Below, piece by piece: positions 6,511 through 10,225 of a stretch of 10,225 nt of DNA; position 1 is the first letter of the stretch; the number at the start of each line of letters is the position of its first letter. The notes beneath the pieces were generated by a model that was not told the DNA's origin, did not search any database, and saw nothing but the letters and a program-made list of their open reading frames with translations. Position numbers and translations under genes: made by a program. The stretch covers positions 1-10,225 of the forward strand of contig JBGPOW010000159.1 of NCBI GenBank assembly GCA_041488235.1. Reading direction: 5' to 3'. Source of the DNA: DP-19 sp041488235 (lineage in GTDB: Bacteria > Desulfobacterota > Binatia > UTPRO1).

Positions 6511-6769
6511 CGAGTGCAATATCGAAGGCGATCCGCAGCCGGAATGGTTCGACCTCGTGTGCGAGCGGCGCCTTCCCGCTCTGATTAAGCCTTTTCTTCG
6601 AGGCGCTTCGATTCATCCTTCGGCGAATCTTCTTCCAGCGCTTTTTAAAGTCGCGGATCGACCGGCCGACCGTTCCGCCGAGCTCCGGAAGCTTGCCGGG
6701 ACCGAACACGATCAGCACGATCGCCAGCACCAAGATGAGGTGCGATGGCATGAAGAGCCCTTCGAACAT
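6494..6769 (-). CDS. tatA: TatA/TatE-type twin-arginine translocase subunit
   Basis: The 91-residue product starts MFEGLFMPSHLILVLAIVLI, then VFGPGKLPELGGTVGRSIRD and FKKRWKK. This is the TatA signature: a short periplasmic start, one membrane helix, the FGPGKLPELG hinge and a basic amphipathic helix. TatA oligomers form the export pore of the Tat system for folded proteins, together with TatC. The ATG at 6769 is chosen because AAGGAGG lies four bases upstream; the frame extends to 6787 with no better site. The tail after about residue 60 is poorly conserved, and its last 30 residues overlap the remnant gene on the other strand, so the original stop may have been lost. No tatB or tatC is nearby, as often for lone tatA genes. 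TatB is less likely because the amphipathic part is short. Confidence 0.9.
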   Translation of the reverse strand: MFEGLFMPSHLILVLAIVLIVFGPGKLPELGGTVGRSIRDFKKRWKKIRRRMNRSASKKRLNQSGKAPLAHEVEPFRLRIAFDIALERGAP

Positions 6770-6789
6770 GATGCCTCCTTCGCACACAA

Positions 6790-7467
6790 ACGTAGCAGAT
6801 CGATCGATCCCGGATAGCGGTCATCGGTAGCCGTCGCCCGATGATGAATATCATCCTGGACCGGCGTCAGATGCCCGGCGTTGCGGCCGCTCACGAGGCT
6901 GCCCTGGAGAATTTGGACGCCGAGGAACGTCCCGAGCTCCTCGAGGCGTGGCACCTGACGCTCGAGCATCTGCTTGCCCTCGCAGCGGTCCTGCGCGCTC
7001 GTCGGCGTCGTGGCACTGTCGGAGGACAGGCGCGGCGGTCGGCGCGATGATCGTAGAGTCGTAGCGGCGAAGAAAATTGCGTCGACGCAAATTCTCGATA
7101 CCGGCGACGACGGCGACGACATAGGAAGCAGCGCAGCGACGGAGGCCCGTTCCGGGCGGCGGACCCCCGTACCGCTCCCCCACCTCAGTCTCACACCCGT
7201 TACCGACCCAGCCAACCCTGGTGACGCCGGAGCGGCTATCGGCGGTACGGCAATGCGGACGCGATCGCCAATTGCTAGTGCGTCGAAAACCCCGTCATCG
7301 AAGTGCGACCTCAGCGGCGCCAACTCCTCGACTTCGCGAGACGCGCCAAGGGACCTCGATACGCGTAACAATCGAGCGGTTGCTGCGCGGCCTACAGCCG
7401 CTCTCCTCAAGTCATTGACTGCGCCGATCTTTCCATCGCACGCGACTTGTCGCACCATGGGACGGCC
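6790..7467. other. About 680 bp with no recognisable gene
   Basis: Both strands were read in all frames. There are several open frames (for example plus 6841-7050 and 6974-7489, minus 6851-7183 and 6712-7458), but none has a ribosome binding site with a recognisable domain, and most have the arginine, serine and proline composition of shadow frames. Short protein-like patches such as minus-strand REVEELAPLRSHFDDGVFDA (about 7270-7345) hint at further decayed coding sequence. Next to tatA there is a GATCGATCGATC run at 6798-6809 and a dyad, GATGAT-GAAT-ATCATC, at 6840-6855, which could serve as an operator for tatA. No tRNA, CRISPR or insertion-sequence end was seen. Confidence 0.5.
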
Positions 7468-7718
7468 ATGCCGAGAGTATATGTACTAGGCGCTGGAGCT
7501 TCGCGCTTCGCCGGATTCCGCTCGCGCAAGACCTCTGGAGCTTCGTGCGGGACCAGCCGAGGTCACCCGAAGTCATGGCCGAAACACTCCGTGCTGAGGT
7601 CGTGACGGAAATCGAGCGGGTAATTCTGCGCTTCCCGCCTACCAATGACGACAGGCCGAATCTCGAAGAGCTATTCACGTTCCTCGATCTTACGCTTCTG
7701 GTTGATAGTACTTTCTAG
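7468..7718 (+). pseudogene. Frameshifted N-terminal remnant of a SIR2-like (GAGAS) protein
   Basis: From the ATG at 7468 the frame reads MPRVYVLGAGASRFAGF. One base later the next frame continues PLAQDLWSFVRDQPRSPEVM, then AETLRAEVVTEIERVILRFP and PNLEELFTFLDLTLLVDS, to the TAG at 7716-7718. A single C lost in TTCCG at 7516-7520, where TTCCCG is expected, explains the shift. VYVLGAGAS followed by a small hydrophobic loop is the nucleotide-binding start of SIR2-like domains, which bind NAD and in bacteria often belong to anti-phage or stress proteins of 300 residues or more. Here only about 83 residues survive, and the frame ends where the next unrelated remnant begins. Without the shift the piece would still be truncated, so it is non-functional. 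The SIR2-like label is from motif recognition only. Confidence 0.6.
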
Positions 7719-7726
7719 CTGCGTTT

Positions 7727-7954
7727 GTGCGCCGGCTGAGTGACATATCGCTCAATCTCGGACCTTGGCCCGCGTGCCGCCGTTCGCTACAGCGACTGCA
7801 AAACTCCGTCGTCACCGGCAACAACGGCAGAGGCATGGCCATCGACGTCGCGGCCGGAGGCAATCTGCTGGCGAGCGGCACGACCTGCGGCCTCAGCGGA
7901 TCGAGCGATCCGCCCTACACGCCTGGCCACTGGGGCGTGTGCACGAACGATTGA
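7727..7954 (+). pseudogene. C-terminal remnant of a right-handed beta-helix surface protein
   Basis: The frame from a GTG at 7727 to the TGA at 7952-7954 ends with RLQNSVVTGNNGRGMAIDVA, then AGGNLLASGTTCGLSGSSDP and PYTPGHWGVCTND. This pattern (xNSxVTGN, a short loop, GNLL, then TTCG...WGVC near the end) looks like the last coils and cysteine-closed cap of secreted right-handed parallel beta-helix (pectate-lyase-like fold) proteins. The intact genes encode several hundred residues with a signal peptide. The first ~22 residues here (RRLSDISLNLGPWPACRRSL) do not fit the fold and probably come from a junction or a shifted frame. There is no credible ribosome binding site or signal peptide. The stop lies seven bases before the convergent stop of the serine hydrolase at 7962. 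Confidence 0.6.
7896..7913. repeat. Perfect 8-bp inverted repeat downstream of the serine hydrolases
   Basis: GCGGATCG (7896-7903) and CGATCCGC (7906-7913) are reverse complements separated by AG. The element is inside the beta-helix remnant and about 50 bases past the minus-strand stop at 7962, so it could help end transcription of the hydrolase pair. No T-run is present on either strand, so chance is also possible. Confidence 0.3.
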
Positions 7955-7961
7955 ATACGCT

Positions 7962-9158
7962 TCAGCCGTCCACCGCCGCGGTGATCGCGTTCTGGAAGAG
8001 ATCGAAGTTCCACAGCAGGTTGTACTCGGGGCTCAGACGCGCAGTCACTTCGAAGTACGCTCCGACCAGATCGTGGTCGCGGTCGACCCAGTAGTTCACG
8101 CCGCCAGCGCCCGGATGTCCGAACGTGCCGAGCGGCTGCAGGCTGCCGTCGAAATACTTCCACTTGGTCGGCGACACGATTTGCCACCCGTAGCCCCACG
8201 AGGCCCGCGCCGCGACGATGTTGAGAAGGAGCGCGCTGAGACCGGGTATCTGGTCACGCGTCATCGTTGCCACTGAAGCGGGAGAGAGAATGCGCGCGTC
8301 GCCGTAACGCCCACGGTTGAGGAACACCTGCCCGAAAGTGACCATGTCGCGCGGCGTGGAGAAGACGCCGCCACCGCCGTCCGGAGTGTTCTGCCAATCG
8401 CGTGATCCGATATCTGGTATGACCGGGACGTCGGGACCGAAGGGAACGCCGGGCGCGCGCTGCACCACACGCTGCGACGCGGACTCGGGCACCACGTAGT
8501 AGCTGTCGTGCATGCCGAGCGGATCGAAGATGCGCTCGCGCGCCAGTTTCTCGAGCCCGCGGCCAGTGAGGCGCCGCACGATCTCGCCGAGCAGCACGTA
8601 GTTGTGGCTGGAGTAGACCATCACTTCGCCGACGCGCGCGACGCGCGGTCCGCCCCAGTGCAGCGAGAGCTTCTCGTGAATGATCGGGTCCTGGCCCTCA
8701 GGACACGGAGGTACGTCGAAGCCGGCTGCGCGCTTCTTCGCCTCGTCCTTGAGCCATGACGGCTCGATCTCAAAGGGGTAGCCGGTCGTGTGCGTCAACA
8801 GGTGGTGGACGAGGATCTCGTCGGCGCCGTCACCGCAGAGCTCGGGCAAGTAGTCTTTCGCCGGGCGGTTCAGTCCCAACAGTCCGTCCTCGACGAGCTG
8901 CATGACGAGCGTTGCCGTAATCGGCTTGGTGAGCGAGCAGATCGCAAAGAGCGTGTCGCGTTCGAGCGGCGGCGAGTGGGGCCCTGGGCCGAGAACTCCG
9001 AATGCCTCGTGCAGGACGATGACCCCGCGCCGCGCGACGCAGACACCGAGCGTCGGCGTGTGGCCGGACTTCACCCAGTGCGCGCACAGGTCGCGAGCGT
9101 ACGCGACGCGCTCGGGAAGCATGCCGACCTCGTCCGGCGTGCCGTAGCGAAGCTCCAT
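7962..9158 (-). CDS. Serine hydrolase of the class C beta-lactamase/esterase family, downstream copy
   Basis: This 398-residue protein belongs to the beta-lactamase-related (PF00144-type) serine hydrolases, which include EstB-like esterases and D-amino-acid peptidases as well as class C beta-lactamases. The opening RYGTPDEVGMLPERV is the usual start of such enzymes. The nucleophile motif SLTK (Ser75, Lys78) follows TLFAIC. LLTHTTGYPF lies near 121-129. The second motif is YSS (Tyr182) in MVYSSHNYVLLGEI, where class C enzymes have YxN. The KTG-equivalent is HPGAGG (348-353) in GTFGHPGAGG. No signal peptide is visible, so it is probably cytoplasmic and more likely an esterase or peptidase than a resistance enzyme; the substrate is unknown. 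Its ATG at 9158 follows the TGA of the upstream paralogue after one base, suggesting translational coupling. Confidence 0.9.
   Translation of the reverse strand: MELRYGTPDEVGMLPERVAYARDLCAHWVKSGHTPTLGVCVARRGVIVLHEAFGVLGPGPHSPPLERDTLFAICSLTKPITATLVMQLVEDGLLGLNRPAKDYLPELCGDGADEILVHHLLTHTTGYPFEIEPSWLKDEAKKRAAGFDVPPCPEGQDPIIHEKLSLHWGGPRVARVGEVMVYSSHNYVLLGEIVRRLTGRGLEKLARERIFDPLGMHDSYYVVPESASQRVVQRAPGVPFGPDVPVIPDIGSRDWQNTPDGGGGVFSTPRDMVTFGQVFLNRGRYGDARILSPASVATMTRDQIPGLSALLLNIVAARASWGYGWQIVSPTKWKYFDGSLQPLGTFGHPGAGGVNYWVDRDHDLVGAYFEVTARLSPEYNLLWNFDLFQNAITAAVDG
8139..8175 (-). repeat. 37-bp direct repeat, copy in the downstream hydrolase
   Basis: This stretch is identical to 9337-9373 and encodes the SPTKWKYFDGSL segment in both hydrolases. 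A second identical stretch of 26 bp pairs 7987-8012 with 9185-9210 (the region of LWNFDLFQNAI). Both come from the tandem gene duplication. Confidence 0.85.
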
Positions 9159-9159
9159 C

Positions 9160-10225
9160 TCAGTCGTCCACCGCTGCCGTGATTGCGTTCTGGAAGAGAT
9201 CGAAGTTCCAGAGAAACTCGTACTCCGGCGTCACCCGCGTGGCGACCTCGAAGTAGGCGCCGACTACCTCGTTCTCGGGATCGGCCCAGAACATCTGGCC
9301 CGCGGCGCCCGGGTGGCCGAACGTCCCGAGCGGGACCAGGCTGCCGTCGAAATACTTCCACTTGGTCGGCGACGCGACGAGGAAGCCGTAGCCACACGAG
9401 GCGCGCGCGCTCTCCTTCCCCACGATGAGCGCCCGAAGACCGGGGACCTGGTCGCGCGTCATTGCCGCAACGGCGGCCGGAGAGAGGATGCGCGCCTCGC
9501 CGTAACGGCCGCCGTTCAGAAAGGTCTGGGCGAAAACGGCCATGTCGAGCGGCGTCGTGAAGAGGCCCGCTCCGCCGTAAGGCGTCTCCTGCATCTGGCG
9601 TGAGCCAAGGCCCTCCATGAAGGGATTCTCGAAATCCGCCAGGGGGAGACCGGGCGCTCGCTGCACCACGCGATGAGATTCCGACTCGGGCACCTCGTAA
9701 TAGGTGTCGTGCATGCCGAGCGGGCCGAAGATGCGCTCGCGCGCTTGCTGTTCGAGGCTCCGGCCCGACAGGCGCCGCACGATCTCGCCGAGCAATTCGT
9801 AGTTGTAGGAGGAGTAGACCATGAGCTCGCCAACTGGAGCGACCCGCGGGAGGTCCCAGAAGAGAGAAAGCAACTGGTGCATGAGCGGATGCTGACCCGG
9901 AGGGCAAGGTGGCGCTACGAAACCATCCTGGAACTTCCTCTGCCCGTGTTCGATCCACGGCTGATCGGTGTGAAACGGATAGCCGCTCGTGTGCGTCAGG
10001 AGATGATGCACAAGGATCTCCTCGACACCCTCGCCTGACATCTCGGGCAGACAATCCTTCGCCGGGCGATTGAGGCCGAGGAGGCCGTCCTCGACGAGCT
10101 GCATCACGAGCGTCGCCGTTATCGCTTTGGTGACCGACGCGCCCGCGAAGATCGCGTCCTTTGCAAGGCGCGGCGAATCCGGTCCTGGGCCGAGGATTCC
10201 GAACGCCTCGTGCAAGACGATGACG
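9160..10225 (-). CDS. Serine hydrolase of the class C beta-lactamase/esterase family, upstream copy, cut by window edge
   Basis: This paralogue of the downstream hydrolase runs off the right edge, entering the window as VIVLHEAFGILGPGP, so about 45 N-terminal residues are missing. It carries SVTK (catalytic Ser codon at 10135-10137), LLTHTSGYPF, YSS in MVYSSYNYELLGEI, and HPGAAG in GTFGHPGAAG, in the same order and spacing as its neighbour. Differences concentrate after the LLTHT block (HTDQPWIEHGQRKFQDGF against EIEPSWLKDEAKKRAAGF) and around the ADFENPFMEGLGS loop. These regions probably shape the substrate pocket, suggesting the two copies have diverged in preference. The two genes form an operon: the TGA at 9160-9162 is one base from the next ATG. 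The promoter lies outside the window. Confidence 0.9.
   Translation of the reverse strand, partial: VIVLHEAFGILGPGPDSPRLAKDAIFAGASVTKAITATLVMQLVEDGLLGLNRPAKDCLPEMSGEGVEEILVHHLLTHTSGYPFHTDQPWIEHGQRKFQDGFVAPPCPPGQHPLMHQLLSLFWDLPRVAPVGELMVYSSYNYELLGEIVRRLSGRSLEQQARERIFGPLGMHDTYYEVPESESHRVVQRAPGLPLADFENPFMEGLGSRQMQETPYGGAGLFTTPLDMAVFAQTFLNGGRYGEARILSPAAVAAMTRDQVPGLRALIVGKESARASCGYGFLVASPTKWKYFDGSLVPLGTFGHPGAAGQMFWADPENEVVGAYFEVATRVTPEYEFLWNFDLFQNAITAAVDD
9337..9373 (-). repeat. 37-bp direct repeat, copy in the upstream hydrolase
   Basis: This is the partner of 8139-8175; the two are identical over 37 bases and lie 1198 bases apart, about one gene length, as expected for a tandem duplication. Confidence 0.85.

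Noticed and set aside
6841..7050. 69-codon plus-strand frame starting MMNIILDRRQ
   Set aside because: It has no ribosome binding site and no family; its tail is low-complexity Arg and Gly. It may be chance.
7400..7458. DGKIGAVNDL on the minus strand, similar to the start of a PRC-barrel domain
   Set aside because: The similarity stops after about ten residues and no later PRC-barrel strand could be recovered in any frame.
9071..10054. 327-codon minus-strand frame overlapping both hydrolases
   Set aside because: It lies in another frame of the same strand within the hydrolase genes and has no recognisable domain.
1..10225. CRISPR array, tRNA or rRNA genes
   Set aside because: No regularly spaced short repeats, no T-arm-like GGTTCGAATCC pattern and no rRNA signature sequence were seen on either strand.

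Overview
The window is GC-rich with long antisense shadow frames. It reads like a Gram-negative soil or sediment bacterium: there is a probable lipoprotein with a lipobox, a periplasmic AcvB/VirJ-type hydrolase, a TatA subunit, and C-terminal gene remnants of a style seen in deltaproteobacteria-like and Binatota-like genomes. That taxonomic placement is inference from style, not from a marker gene.

Layout. (1) 1-311, minus: the N-terminal part of a DsbA/FrnE-like thioredoxin-fold protein leaving the left edge. (2) 312-538: a divergent intergenic region with a perfect 9-bp inverted repeat. (3) 539-1216, plus: a secreted cysteine-rich protein of unknown family. (4) 1217-2144: a decayed C-terminal piece of a Gfo/Idh/MocA oxidoreductase (minus), a possible 37-residue membrane protein (plus) and a hairpin. 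(5) 2145-3482, plus: an AcvB/VirJ-family protein, tail-to-tail with and overlapping by 14 bp (6) 3469-6174, minus: MprF, the aminoacyl-phosphatidylglycerol synthase/flippase. (7) 6100-6510: an IS5-type transposase remnant fused in frame to the 5' end of mprF, next to a frameshifted carboxymuconolactone-decarboxylase-family remnant (plus). (8) 6494-6769, minus: tatA. (9) 6790-7467: no recognisable gene. (10) 7468-7954, plus: two more remnants, a frameshifted SIR2-like GAGAS protein start and the C-terminal tail of a beta-helix surface protein. (11) 7962-10225, minus: two tandem paralogous serine hydrolases of the class C beta-lactamase fold; the upstream copy runs off the right edge.

How the genes may work together. 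The clearest functional unit is acvB plus mprF. MprF-type enzymes make and flip aminoacylated phosphatidylglycerol, usually lysyl-PG, and AcvB-type proteins hydrolyse lysyl-PG on the periplasmic side. In rhizobia and Agrobacterium the two genes (lpiA-acvB/atvA) lie in one co-directional operon; here they converge and overlap. The tandem serine hydrolases are probably translationally coupled (TGA, one base, ATG). The stretch between mprF and the hydrolases is a scrapyard with at least four decayed genes, suggesting repeated insertion and deletion.
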